Assembly (NCBI GenBank): GCA_949948985.1 | Contig: CATLIG010000016.1 | Coordinates: forward strand, 1 to 48,033 | DNA length: 48,033 nt | Source: an uncultured Clostridia bacterium | Lineage (GTDB): Bacteria; Bacillota; Clostridia; Lachnospirales; CAG-274 | Reading direction: 5' to 3' | In this document: positions 8,626 through 17,635 of the stretch, piece by piece | Numbering within the stretch: the stretch's first letter is position 1 | Layout: each line of letters begins with the position of its first letter | Program-made: the position numbers and the translations under genes | The notes under the pieces: model-generated | What the model saw: only the letters and a program-made list of their open reading frames with translations | What the model was told of the DNA's origin: nothing | The model's database searches: none

Positions 8626-9388
8626 TTCTAAACACCTCCGCCTTTTTAACAATATCATCACATCTCATAAAACTTTCGCCCACCAATACAGCGTTGACAC
8701 CTGTCTCTTTTATAGCCTTTATGTCCTCCGGAGTATGAATACTACTTTCGCTTACCTTTAAAATATCATTTGGAATTATCTCAGAAATCCTTATAGTAGT
8801 ATTAATATCTTCTGAAAAATCGTATAAATTGCGGTTGTTTATTCCGATTATCTTCGCTCCGGCTAAAATAGCAAGTTCCGCTTCCTTTTCATTATGTACC
8901 TCAACAAGAGCATTCATTTTAAGACCATGAACTATATCGATAAATTCTCCCAACTTTCTTCTGTCGTTTAATATAGCGGCAATTAATAAAACCGCACTTG
9001 CTCCTAATTCCCTTGCCTCGAAAACCTGTAAAGGGCTTATAATAAAATCTTTTCTCAAAAGAGGCAAAGAAATCTCCTTATGAATTTTTTCAAGATAATC
9101 GGGACTTCCCATAAAAAAATGTTCTTCTGTCAAAATAGAAACAGCATCAACAGCATTTTCATATTGTTTCGCTATTTCAACAGGATTAACGTCCTCTTTT
9201 ATAACTCCTCTTGACGGAGATGCTTTTTTTATCTCTCCTATAATAGATAAACCTTTTTTAGAGAGAGCCTCATAAAAGTCAGGAACAGGGTTGTTTTTTA
9301 TATTTTCATAAACTCTCTCAACGTCAAAATTATATTTACTTTCTAAAAGACTTACCCTTTTTTTCGCCACAATATCATCAAGAATCAT
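8603..9388 (-). CDS. trpC: Indole-3-glycerol phosphate synthase
   Basis: This TIM-barrel enzyme closes the indole ring of carboxyphenylamino-deoxyribulose phosphate. The 261-residue protein has GEIKKASPSRG (catalytic Lys), LLRKDFIISPLQVFEARELGASAVLL with the second essential lysine, LVEVHNEKEAELA, IIGINNRNL, and SESSIHTPEDI with VLVGESFM at the C-terminus. It starts 31 bp after trpG. trpD, which commonly lies at exactly this point, is absent. Confidence 0.97.
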   Translation of the reverse strand: MILDDIVAKKRVSLLESKYNFDVERVYENIKNNPVPDFYEALSKKGLSIIGEIKKASPSRGVIKEDVNPVEIAKQYENAVDAVSILTEEHFFMGSPDYLEKIHKEISLPLLRKDFIISPLQVFEARELGASAVLLIAAILNDRRKLGEFIDIVHGLKMNALVEVHNEKEAELAILAGAKIIGINNRNLYDFSEDINTTIRISEIIPNDILKVSESSIHTPEDIKAIKETGVNAVLVGESFMRCDDIVKKAEVFRSAYASSN

Positions 9389-9419
9389 TAAAACTTCCCT
9401 CCTTTATAAAACTTCAGCA

Positions 9420-9977
9420 TTAAACAATAAAGTTCTCAATAATTTTCATTCCATTAGGAGTATAAATAGATTCTGGATGAAACTGAATACCGATTACATC
9501 AAATTCTTTATGTTTAATGGCCATAATCTCACCATCGACCTCAGCGATAATCTCAAAACATTCTGGCAGTTTACCAGCAACAACTGAAAGTGAATGGTAT
9601 CTAGCTACCTTTAAAGGACTTTCAAGACCCACAAAAACACTTTTTCCGTTATGGTTAATCATAGAACATTTTCCGTGAAAAAGTTCTTTTGCATTAGAAA
9701 CAACCCCGCCAAAAGCAACTGCTATAGACTGATGCCCAAGACACACTCCCAAAATCGGTATTTTACCCGCAACATTCTTAATAATCTCAATACAGTTACC
9801 AGCCTCAAAAGGCGTTTTAGGTCCCGGAGAAATAACAACTCTGTTCGGATTCATATCAATAATTTCTTTTGATGTTATCTCATCATTTCTAAACACTTTT
9901 ATATCTTTATCAAACTCACCAATATACTGATATAAATTATAAGTAAACGAATCATAGTTATCAATAAGAATAACCAT
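9420..9977 (-). CDS. trpG: Anthranilate synthase glutamine amidotransferase component
   Basis: TrpG supplies ammonia from glutamine to TrpE. The 185-residue class I amidotransferase domain has the nucleophile Cys79 in GVCLGHQS and the His167/Glu169 pair in IQFHPES, with the oxyanion PGP loop near residue 51. There is no trpD extension at the C-terminus, so it is not a TrpGD fusion. The start codon overlaps the trpE stop (TAATG). Such proteins often also serve p-aminobenzoate synthesis, which cannot be judged here. Confidence 0.95.
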   Translation of the reverse strand: MVILIDNYDSFTYNLYQYIGEFDKDIKVFRNDEITSKEIIDMNPNRVVISPGPKTPFEAGNCIEIIKNVAGKIPILGVCLGHQSIAVAFGGVVSNAKELFHGKCSMINHNGKSVFVGLESPLKVARYHSLSVVAGKLPECFEIIAEVDGEIMAIKHKEFDVIGIQFHPESIYTPNGMKIIENFIV

Positions 9978-11371
9978 TATACCTCACCTCCTATAGTTTT
10001 GACTAAAGCCCTTACCTTGTTATGGCTTTCAGCATATTCCATTTCAGGTATAGAATCGGCAACAACACCTCCGCCGGCCTGCATATAAACCTTACCATCT
10101 TTAATAATCATAGTTCTTATGGCAATACACATATCCATATTTCCATTAAAACTAAAATAGCCTGCCGCACCGCCGTAAATGCCTCTCCTTTCCTCCTCAA
10201 GTTCCTCAATAATTTCCATTGCCCGTATTTTAGGCGCTCCGGATAAAGTTCCCGCCGGCAAAAAAGAAGATAAAATAGAAAACGCATCGTGTTCTTTTCT
10301 CTTTATACCCTCTACAAGGGATACGAGGTGCATAACATGTGAATAATATTGTACTTTCATAAATTTTACCACATTAACACTGCCTATCTCAGCGATTCTT
10401 CCCATATCATTTCTTGCAAGGTCAACAAGCATAACGTGTTCAGCCTGTTCTTTGACATCATTTTTTAATTCCTGAGCAAGCCTTAAATCTTCCTCAACAT
10501 CCTTTCCTCTTTTTCTTGTACCTGCAATAGGACAAGTATAAACTTTATTTTTATTTACCTCAACAAGCATTTCAGGAGAACTTCCGGCAACCTGATAATC
10601 TCCAAAATTAAAATAATAAAGATACGGCGAAGGATTTATCGCTCTTAATTTTCTGTAAAGATTAAGAGGCTCCTGATTTGTTTCGGCGGTAAGCCTTTGA
10701 GATGGAACAACCTGAAAAATATCACCGTCATAAATATATTTTTTTGCTTTTTCCACAATATCCATATATTTTTCTTTAGTCATATTTGAAGTAAACATAA
10801 CCTCTTTTGTTTCAGGAATGTCGTAATGTTCTGAGGGTATCTTCTCTTTAACCTCGTTTTCCATTTTATCAAGTATTTTCTTGGCGCGTTCAGCTCCTTC
10901 GTCATTTTTTTCATCAAGGACAACAAGATTAATTGTATCATGCAAATGGTCGTAAACAATAAATTCTGTAAATACCATAAGATGTACTGTCGGAGTTTTA
11001 ATAGGGTCATAATTTTCATCGGGAATATTTTCATATTGTTTAATTACGTCATATCCCACAACGCCTACGGCTCCGCCCTGAAATCCCATATCAAGTTCGC
11101 ATTCCACATTAAAATTTTTCATATAATCCCGTACACCGTCAAGAAGTCTGCCCTCAACCTCTCTTACCTGTCCGTTTTCCTCAATGGTAAGTTTATTTGT
11201 ACCTTTCAAAACAGCGGAAGGCTTTCTCCCCAGAAAAGAGAAATTTGTTTTTCCCTCTCCCCTGCTTTCAAGAATAAAACCTTTACTTTTGCCAACATAT
11301 TTATAAAATAAAGTTATAGGAGTTTCTGTATCTCCCGAAAACTTTCTTATATACCCTTTAAGGTCTTTCAT
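9977..11371 (-). CDS. trpE: Anthranilate synthase component I
   Basis: TrpE converts chorismate to anthranilate with ammonia from TrpG. The 464-residue protein has the N-terminal feedback-binding motif (LESRGEG), the chorismate-binding domain with YLYYFNFGDYQVAGSSPEMLV, PIAGTRKRG, DLARNDMGR, PAGTLSGAPKIRAMEIIEELE and the C-terminal GGAAGYFSFNGNMD...IRTM. The tryptophan-type ESxxxG motif favours TrpE over PabB. An AAAGGAG site precedes the ATG. It is the first gene of the operon, behind the promoter at 11767-11795 and the T-box leader. Confidence 0.97.
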   Translation of the reverse strand: MKDLKGYIRKFSGDTETPITLFYKYVGKSKGFILESRGEGKTNFSFLGRKPSAVLKGTNKLTIEENGQVREVEGRLLDGVRDYMKNFNVECELDMGFQGGAVGVVGYDVIKQYENIPDENYDPIKTPTVHLMVFTEFIVYDHLHDTINLVVLDEKNDEGAERAKKILDKMENEVKEKIPSEHYDIPETKEVMFTSNMTKEKYMDIVEKAKKYIYDGDIFQVVPSQRLTAETNQEPLNLYRKLRAINPSPYLYYFNFGDYQVAGSSPEMLVEVNKNKVYTCPIAGTRKRGKDVEEDLRLAQELKNDVKEQAEHVMLVDLARNDMGRIAEIGSVNVVKFMKVQYYSHVMHLVSLVEGIKRKEHDAFSILSSFLPAGTLSGAPKIRAMEIIEELEEERRGIYGGAAGYFSFNGNMDMCIAIRTMIIKDGKVYMQAGGGVVADSIPEMEYAESHNKVRALVKTIGGEV

Positions 11372-11414
11372 AAAATCACTCCTTTTAATATTAAAAAATT
11401 AAGCATAATACATC

Positions 11415-11453
11415 AAAAAAGGCATCTTACCCCATATTGGGACAAGATACCTT
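11415..11453 (-). terminator. T-box terminator hairpin of the trp leader
   Basis: On the minus strand AAGGTATCTTGTCCC pairs with GGGGTAAGATGCCTT (15 bp, a few G-U pairs) around an AATAT loop, then runs into T residues. It sits 44 bp before trpE. The CCCAAT of its left arm can instead pair with ATTGGG of the T-box sequence, giving the competing antiterminator. Confidence 0.9.
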
Positions 11454-11660
11454 GTTATAAGCCACCCAATGCAAAAAGCATCAAAAAATCCGATACAATC
11501 ATATCTTACCTCTGTAACGTGAGGACACGTCCAAAGCTACTCAATAAATCTTTCGCTCGGAATCTCATGAACCCATTCCCTAAAAGCGTCCGTATCGGCT
11601 TACACCACCGCCGACTCTCTGTAACATTCGCAAAAAGGTACTCTTTTCAATCAAAGATTT
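11415..11660 (-). promoter_or_regulatory. Tryptophan-specific T-box riboswitch
   Basis: T-box leaders sense uncharged tRNA and let the RNA polymerase read through when the cognate tRNA is uncharged. The minus strand shows the expected order: the AGTACC motif near 11638, ACAGAGAG with GGCGGTGGTGTAAGCC in Stem I, the specifier region GGGAATGGGTTCATGAG, and a T-box sequence ATTGGGTGGC at 11461-11470. The specifier triplet at 11573-11575 is TGG (Trp), in the same GAA-NNN frame as known leaders. The T-box UGGC can pair with a GCCA acceptor end, which suits the G discriminator of tRNA-Trp. This agrees with control of the trp genes. Confidence 0.92.
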
Positions 11661-11766
11661 TAAATGTATAAATTATTTAAGCAAAACATAATTTAATAAA
11701 AATAATTATAAATTTATAAAAACATATTAACTGTTTTACTGTAACATAAAACTTTTAATAATTTAT

Positions 11767-11795
11767 ATTATACTACCATATTTTTTATTTGTAAA
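11767..11795 (-). promoter_or_regulatory. Sigma-A promoter of the trp operon
   Basis: On the minus strand TTTACA (11790-11795) and TATAAT (11767-11772) are separated by 17 bp. This places the transcript start near 11760, about 100 bp before the T-box Stem I and about 390 bp before trpE. Confidence 0.75.
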
Positions 11796-11836
11796 GAGTT
11801 TTATTAAAATTTTTTACAGAATAAAATTTTATTAAT

Positions 11837-11887
11837 TAGACCTGTTTGATAATCAAGTGTTATTACAGAGGTTATTGAACAGGTCTA
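11837..11887. repeat. Family B short inverted repeat
   Basis: TAGACCTGTTTGATAATC at the left and GGTTATTGAACAGGTCTA at the right form an imperfect 51-bp palindrome. It lies between polC and the trp promoter. A partial third arm (GATAGGTCTATTTAATAAAAC) follows at about 11907. Copies with the same ends occur at 26872, 29961 and 38875. I see no gene in 11796-11971. Confidence 0.65.
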
Positions 11888-11971
11888 TTAGAAACAATAA
11901 AAGAATGATAGGTCTATTTAATAAAACTTGATATATTAAATAATTTTTTATTGCTTTACTATAAAGATTTT

Positions 11972-14900
11972 TTAAAACAATGTTATCTGATTTGTATCCG
12001 GAATTCCCTTTAAAATTCCGCTTTCTTTTAAAAGTCCAATAACAGTTTTACTAACCTTTGTTCTTTCCCTAAACTCCTCAACAGTAAAAAATTCTCCTTT
12101 TTTTCTTGTTTCCACAATATTTTCAGCCGCGTTTCCACCAAGCCCTTGAATTGTACACAAAGGTGGTAAAAGTCCGCCGTCTTTAATTTTAAACTTTGTT
12201 GCGTCTGATTCGTATAAATTGATTTCAACAAATGTAAATCCTCTTACATACATTTCAAAAACAAGTTCCAAAACTGTAAGAGTATTCTTTTCCTTTGCAG
12301 AGGCATCGTTTCCAAGATTTGATATTCTTTCCATATTTTCTTTAACTCTTTCAATACCATTACACATCATTACATAGTCAAAATCCTCTGCTTTAACAGA
12401 AAACGTAGCCGCATAAAAAGCATAAGGAAAATGAACTTTAAAATAACCTATTCTGAAAGAATTTGTGACATAAGCAACGGCGTGTCCTTTAGGAAACATA
12501 TACTTTATTTTTTTACAGGACTCAATATACCACTCAGGTACATTGGCATCTCTCATTACATTTTCATCTTCTTCTGTAAGCCCTTTTCCCTTACGAACTT
12601 TCTCCATAATTGTGAAAGCTGTTTTATTTTCCACACCTTTAATAATAAGGTATACCATAATATCATCACGGGTGGGAATAACCTCTTTAAGAGTGGCTGT
12701 TCCATCTTTTATAAGCTCCTGAGCATTGTCAAGCCATACTCCCGTTCCGTGGGAAAGACCTGAAATTCTTACCAGTTCAGAAAAAGTGTGCGGCTTGGTA
12801 TCAAGGAGCATTTGCCTTGTAAATTTTGTTCCAAATTCAGGAAGTCCCAAAGTACCTGTTTTACAATGAATTTCTTCTTCCGTTACATTAAGTGCTTTAG
12901 GCGATGTAAATAAAGACATAGTATCTTTATCGTCAAGGGGAACCTCAAGAGGGTCAAAGTCCGTCATATCCTTAAACATACGTAAAATAGTAGGAACGTC
13001 GTGTCCAAGCAAATCAAGTTTCAAAAGACGTCCGCTTATAGAATGATAATCAAAATGAGTTGTTGTTACATTTGAATTTTGGTCATTAGCAGGTCGTTGA
13101 ATAGGGCAAAACTCATAAATGCTATTATCTTGCGGAACAACCATAAGACCTCCTGGATGCTGTCCCGTAGTCCTTTTTACTCCAACACAGCCAAGTTTAA
13201 GTCTGTTTACCTCGGCGCTTCTTATACTTAGATTTCTTTCATCAGCATATTTTCTTACATATCCATAAGCGGTTTTTTCAGCCATCGTACCGATAGTTCC
13301 GGCTTTAAAAACGTGACCTTTTCCAAAAAGCTTTTCCGTATAAGTATGTGCCTGCTGTTGATACTCACCTGAAAAGTTAAGGTCAATATCGGGTTCTTTG
13401 TCTCCGTTAAATCCAAGAAATGTTTCAAAAGGAATATCATGACCATCTTTGTTTAACTTTTCACCGCATATTGGACATATTTTATCAGGCAAATCACAGC
13501 CGGAATTTCCAAGATTAGCGACCACCTCTTCCGATTCAAAATCCGAATATTTGCAATTTGGACAAATATAGTGAGGCTGAAGAGGATTTACTTCTGTAAT
13601 TCCGGCCATAGTAGCAACAAATGAAGAACCCACCGACCCCCTTGAACCTACAATATATCCATGGTCATTTGAATCCCATACAAGTTTTTGAGCTATTATA
13701 TATAAAACAGCAAAACCGTTTTTTATAATTGAGTTAAGCTCTCTGTCAAGTCTTTTAGCGACAATTTCAGGAAGTGGCTCTCCGTAAATAGATTTAGCTT
13801 TAGTCATTGTAATTTCAGTAAGCTGTTCTTCAGCGCCGTCAATTTTAGGAGGGAATGTTTCGTCAGGAATAGGTTTTACATCTTCAAGCATATCACAAAT
13901 AAGATTAGTATTTTTAACAACAATCTCATACGCTTTTTCTTTTCCAAGATACTCAAATTCCTCAAGCATCTCATTTGTAGTCCTGTAAAAAAGAGGAGGC
14001 TGATTATCAACATCTTTAAACCCTTCTCCGGCCTGAATAATTCTTCTGTAAAATTCGTCCTCCGGATCAAGGAAATGAGCATCACAAGTAGCTACAACTG
14101 GTTTTTTATATTTATCTCCAAAAGCGACAATTTTTTTATTTATCTCAATAAGTTCTTCCTTTGACCCTACAGTCCCGTCACGCAGCATAAACTCATTATT
14201 TCCTATAGGCTGAACCTCTATATAATCATAAAAGTCAGCCAAACCTTTAATAATTTCCTCAGGTTTATTTTCAAATACAGCTTTAAAAAATTCTCCCGCC
14301 TCGCAAGCTGTTCCAATAATAAGTCCCTCCTTGAATTTCATATACTCACTTTTAGGAATTCTTGGACGCCTGAAGAAATACTCAATATGTGCTTTTGAAA
14401 CAAGCTCATATAAATTTCTAAGTCCTTTTTGATTTTTAACAAGAATAATAGCATGATATGTTTTAAGCTTTTTAACATCAATATTTTCGCTAGCAAGAAT
14501 GTTTACACCATCTAAGCTGTCAATATTCCTTTGTTTTAAAATATCAATACACTTCACAAAAATTTCCGCTGTGCAAAAAGCGTCGTCAACAGCTCTATGA
14601 TGATTTTCTAAAGATATATTAAGATGTTTTGCCACCACATCAAGCTTATATCTTGAAAGTTCAGGAAATAAAACCTTTGAAAGTTCCACTGTATCCAACA
14701 CAGTGTTATTTATTTCCACTCCTTTTTTTTTAGCCCATTGTCTTACAAATCCAACATCAAAATTAGCGTTATGAGCAACCAAAACAGAGTTTCCAAAAAA
14801 TTTGAGGAATTGAGGCATAATAATATCCTCGTCAGGCTCGTTTTCAAGCATATCGTCTGTTATTCCTGTGAGTTCAATAATTTTATCACTCAGCTTGACT

Positions 14901-16354
14901 CTAGGATTTACAAAAGAGGAAAACCTTTCGGTAATTTCACCATTTTTTACTTTAACCGCTCCTATTTCAATAATCTTATCTGTTTCTTTCATAAGACCTG
15001 TAGTTTCAAGGTCAAAAACGACATATTCATCAAAAAGACTTTGACCCTTACTTGATTGTACAACTGCTCCAAGGTCGTCAACAATATAAGCTTCTACGCC
15101 GTATAAAACTTTTACGCCGTATTTTTTCGCGGCATCCATAGCCTCCGGATAAGCTTGTACAACTCCATGGTCGGTAATAGCTATAGCCTTATGACCCCAT
15201 AAAGACGCCCTTTCAATATAATCTTTAGCAGAATTAATTCCATCCATCATACTCATTTGTGTATGTAAATGAAGTTCTACTCTTTTTTCCGCAGCCTCAT
15301 CTTTTCTTATTTCAGGAGCCTCACCTTGGCATATATTGCTTGCCATTACATTTATCTCCCTTGAAAACTCATCATATCTGACCATACCTTTAATATTCAC
15401 ATAATTTCTAACTTTAATCAGTGATTTCACTTCATCGGTATATTCTTCAGGCTTTAAGAAAAATTTCACTGTTACAGAATCTGTCATATCTGTTATATCA
15501 ATACAAATAATAAATTTGCCTTTTTTAGTTTCACGTTCCTCAACTGAAAGTATTTTACCAGAAATAGCTATAGTTTCACCTTCATTTACCGAGCCTCTGA
15601 TTTTATGTATATTATCATTAAATTTTAAAAATTTAACATTAACTCTTTTTCCAAATTTTTTGCTTTGTGAAAAACCACTGCCGTTAAAGTTTTCAGAAAA
15701 ACCGGAATTTATATTATTATCTGTAACTTCCGTATTTGCGGTGGATTTAGGATTATCTTCTTTTTGTCTGTCAAAATTATTCTGTTTTATAACATTGGCA
15801 AATGCCTTATTCCTTTCCTTAGCGTTTTTTATTTTAATTGGATTATTTTTAAATAAAACGTTGACTGTAATGTCAAATCTGTTTTTAAAAGCCTTTTTTA
15901 TTTTATCATCAATTTTTTTCGCTCTAAATAAAAAAGCGCTTTTACAGTCAACATTAATAATAATAGTATTTTCTTCTGTTGTCCATTTTGCGCTTTTTAA
16001 TAGATTATAACAAACAGGACTTTCATTTTTTACACTGCTTATAATATTGCTTCTGTATAACTCAATTTTTTCATTAAGTGTACTTTCAATATTGTAAAAA
16101 ATATTAATATTTACATTTGAGATAAAAGGGAAATTATTTTTAATATCGCTCTCAAAATCAGGCAGACAAGCTTCGTTAAGAATATTATCACAGACAAGGA
16201 CAATATCCATAGCCCTGGAAGCTTTAGACATTTTTACCTTATCAACCTTTGTTTTTTTGAGAACACTCAAAACATTCGCTGATAATTGAAGTTTAGAAAA
16301 AACGTCATCAAAATTTTTTAAATCAACAACTATATTATCCAAAAAATCACCCAC
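11972..16354 (-). CDS. polC: DNA polymerase III alpha subunit, PolC type
   Basis: PolC is the main replicative polymerase of low-GC Gram-positives. The 1460-residue protein has an N-terminal domain, an OB fold (about residues 250-345), a PHP domain (ELHLHTQMSMMDG), an inserted DEDDh proofreading exonuclease (VVFDLETTGL, about residues 445-610), the rest of PHP, a zinc finger (CPNCKYSD...CPICGEK) and the polymerase core (GSRGSVGSS, PDIDLNFSG). The start is a GTG without a clear ribosome binding site; a TTG four codons later is an alternative. The spacing to ispG upstream is 9 bp, so it ends the pyrH-to-polC cluster. Confidence 0.98.
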   Translation of the reverse strand: MGDFLDNIVVDLKNFDDVFSKLQLSANVLSVLKKTKVDKVKMSKASRAMDIVLVCDNILNEACLPDFESDIKNNFPFISNVNINIFYNIESTLNEKIELYRSNIISSVKNESPVCYNLLKSAKWTTEENTIIINVDCKSAFLFRAKKIDDKIKKAFKNRFDITVNVLFKNNPIKIKNAKERNKAFANVIKQNNFDRQKEDNPKSTANTEVTDNNINSGFSENFNGSGFSQSKKFGKRVNVKFLKFNDNIHKIRGSVNEGETIAISGKILSVEERETKKGKFIICIDITDMTDSVTVKFFLKPEEYTDEVKSLIKVRNYVNIKGMVRYDEFSREINVMASNICQGEAPEIRKDEAAEKRVELHLHTQMSMMDGINSAKDYIERASLWGHKAIAITDHGVVQAYPEAMDAAKKYGVKVLYGVEAYIVDDLGAVVQSSKGQSLFDEYVVFDLETTGLMKETDKIIEIGAVKVKNGEITERFSSFVNPRVKLSDKIIELTGITDDMLENEPDEDIIMPQFLKFFGNSVLVAHNANFDVGFVRQWAKKKGVEINNTVLDTVELSKVLFPELSRYKLDVVAKHLNISLENHHRAVDDAFCTAEIFVKCIDILKQRNIDSLDGVNILASENIDVKKLKTYHAIILVKNQKGLRNLYELVSKAHIEYFFRRPRIPKSEYMKFKEGLIIGTACEAGEFFKAVFENKPEEIIKGLADFYDYIEVQPIGNNEFMLRDGTVGSKEELIEINKKIVAFGDKYKKPVVATCDAHFLDPEDEFYRRIIQAGEGFKDVDNQPPLFYRTTNEMLEEFEYLGKEKAYEIVVKNTNLICDMLEDVKPIPDETFPPKIDGAEEQLTEITMTKAKSIYGEPLPEIVAKRLDRELNSIIKNGFAVLYIIAQKLVWDSNDHGYIVGSRGSVGSSFVATMAGITEVNPLQPHYICPNCKYSDFESEEVVANLGNSGCDLPDKICPICGEKLNKDGHDIPFETFLGFNGDKEPDIDLNFSGEYQQQAHTYTEKLFGKGHVFKAGTIGTMAEKTAYGYVRKYADERNLSIRSAEVNRLKLGCVGVKRTTGQHPGGLMVVPQDNSIYEFCPIQRPANDQNSNVTTTHFDYHSISGRLLKLDLLGHDVPTILRMFKDMTDFDPLEVPLDDKDTMSLFTSPKALNVTEEEIHCKTGTLGLPEFGTKFTRQMLLDTKPHTFSELVRISGLSHGTGVWLDNAQELIKDGTATLKEVIPTRDDIMVYLIIKGVENKTAFTIMEKVRKGKGLTEEDENVMRDANVPEWYIESCKKIKYMFPKGHAVAYVTNSFRIGYFKVHFPYAFYAATFSVKAEDFDYVMMCNGIERVKENMERISNLGNDASAKEKNTLTVLELVFEMYVRGFTFVEINLYESDATKFKIKDGGLLPPLCTIQGLGGNAAENIVETRKKGEFFTVEEFRERTKVSKTVIGLLKESGILKGIPDTNQITLF

Positions 16355-16363
16355 AAAAAATAA

Positions 16364-17419
16364 TTATATTTTCTCAATTTCTTTAATCAATTCATCAACA
16401 AGCAAATTTTCATCAACTTTTTTAATAATATTGCCTTTTTTAAATATAATCCCGACGCCTTTTCCTCCCGCTATTCCTATATCAGCCTCTCTTGCCTCAC
16501 CCGGACCATTCACAACACAACCCATAACAGCGACCTTTATATTTTTAGTAATATTCATACATTTTTTTTCAACTTCGTTAGCGATAGAAATAAGGTCAAT
16601 TTCTGTTCTTCCGCAAGTTGGACATGAAACAAACTCAACTCCAAATTTTCTTAATCCAAGAGCTTTCAGAATTTCTTTTCCTGCTTTTACCTCTTCAACA
16701 GGGTCTCCGGTCAAAGAAACACGAATAGTGTCCCCAATTCCCATACCAAGTATAAGACCTATGCCTACGGCTGATTTTATAGTTCCTCCGTAAATAGTAC
16801 CTGCTTCTGTTATGCCAATATGTAAAGGATAATCAACCTTTTCCGATAAAATTGAATACGCCTTTGCTGTAAGTAAAACATCTGACGCTTTTATAGAAAT
16901 CACGATATTTGAAAAATCATATTTTTCAAGAAATGCTATATGCCTCAAAGCACTTTCCACAAGTCCCTCTGAAGTAACCTTACCATACTTTTCCAAAATA
17001 TCCTTTTCAAGAGAACCTGAATTAACACCTATACGAATAGGAATGTTTCTTTTTCCGCATTCTTTTGCGACAATTTTAACATTTTCCTCATTACCGATAT
17101 TTCCTGGATTAATTCTAAGTTTATCAATACCATTTTCAATAGCTTTGACAGCAAGCCTGTAATCGAAATGAATATCGGCGACAATAGGAATATTGATATT
17201 TTTCTTAATATCTTTTAAAGCCTCGGCAGCCTCCATATCCGGCACAGCAACCCTTATAATCTCACATCCAGCGTCCTCAAGCTTTTTAATTTGATTGACG
17301 GTAGCCGTAACATTTCTTGTATCTGTGTTGCACATTGACTGAACAGCTATAGGGTTATCACCTCCTATTTTTACTGTTCCTATATTTAAAACTTTAGTTT
17401 TTTTTCTTTCAAAAATCAT
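16364..17419 (-). CDS. ispG: 4-hydroxy-3-methylbut-2-enyl diphosphate synthase
   Basis: IspG (GcpE) is the [4Fe-4S] enzyme of the penultimate MEP-pathway step. The 351-residue protein begins with the TIM-barrel part ([33 protein letters not shown]) and ends with the cluster-binding domain. The cluster cysteines are visible in [10 protein letters not shown] and [12 protein letters not shown]. It lies between rseP and polC and is in the same cluster as dxr, another MEP enzyme, and uppS, which consumes the isoprenoid product. Confidence 0.97.
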   Translation of the reverse strand: MIFERKKTKVLNIGTVKIGGDNPIAVQSMCNTDTRNVTATVNQIKKLEDAGCEIIRVAVPDMEAAEALKDIKKNINIPIVADIHFDYRLAVKAIENGIDKLRINPGNIGNEENVKIVAKECGKRNIPIRIGVNSGSLEKDILEKYGKVTSEGLVESALRHIAFLEKYDFSNIVISIKASDVLLTAKAYSILSEKVDYPLHIGITEAGTIYGGTIKSAVGIGLILGMGIGDTIRVSLTGDPVEEVKAGKEILKALGLRKFGVEFVSCPTCGRTEIDLISIANEVEKKCMNITKNIKVAVMGCVVNGPGEAREADIGIAGGKGVGIIFKKGNIIKKVDENLLVDELIKEIEKI

Positions 17420-17444
17420 AAAATATCACCCGTTTATATAAATA

Positions 17445-17477
17445 TATAGCAAAACAATAAAATATTGCTTTGCTATA
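17445..17477. repeat. Minimal family A inverted repeat
   Basis: TATAGCAAAACAATAAA and its inverted partner ATATTGCTTTGCTATA form a compact 33-bp palindrome directly upstream of ispG. This is probably the shortest form of the family A element. Confidence 0.6.
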
Positions 17478-17525
17478 ATATTTAATATTTAATATTTAAT
17501 ATTTAATATTTTTTATTTAATATTT
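17478..17525. repeat. Tandem TTTAATA repeats
   Basis: About five to six head-to-tail copies of a 7-base TTTAATA unit, the last ones interrupted, lie in the rseP-ispG gap. The remainder of the gap (17526-17635) carries degenerate family B-like ends (ATAGACTTTGTTCAATA...) and no gene. Confidence 0.7.
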
Positions 17526-17635
17526 TTTATAATAGACTTTGTTCAATAGGCTTACAGCAATTCACATAATTTGCAACACAAGTTGCGTAAAAAAAAATTT
17601 GTCAGTAGGTATTACAAAAGTTATTAAACTGTCTG

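Noticed and set aside
9420..9977. Possible TrpG-TrpD fusion
   Set aside because: The protein ends 16 residues after the catalytic HPES motif, the normal end of the amidotransferase domain, so no TrpD domain is attached.
15516..16010. 164-codon open frame on the plus strand
   Set aside because: It lies wholly inside polC in the opposite direction, has no ribosome binding site, and its translation is Phe/Leu/Ser-rich as expected for a shadow of an AT-rich gene.
17478..17525. Possible CRISPR array
   Set aside because: The units are 7 bp, contiguous and without spacers; no cas genes are present in the window.
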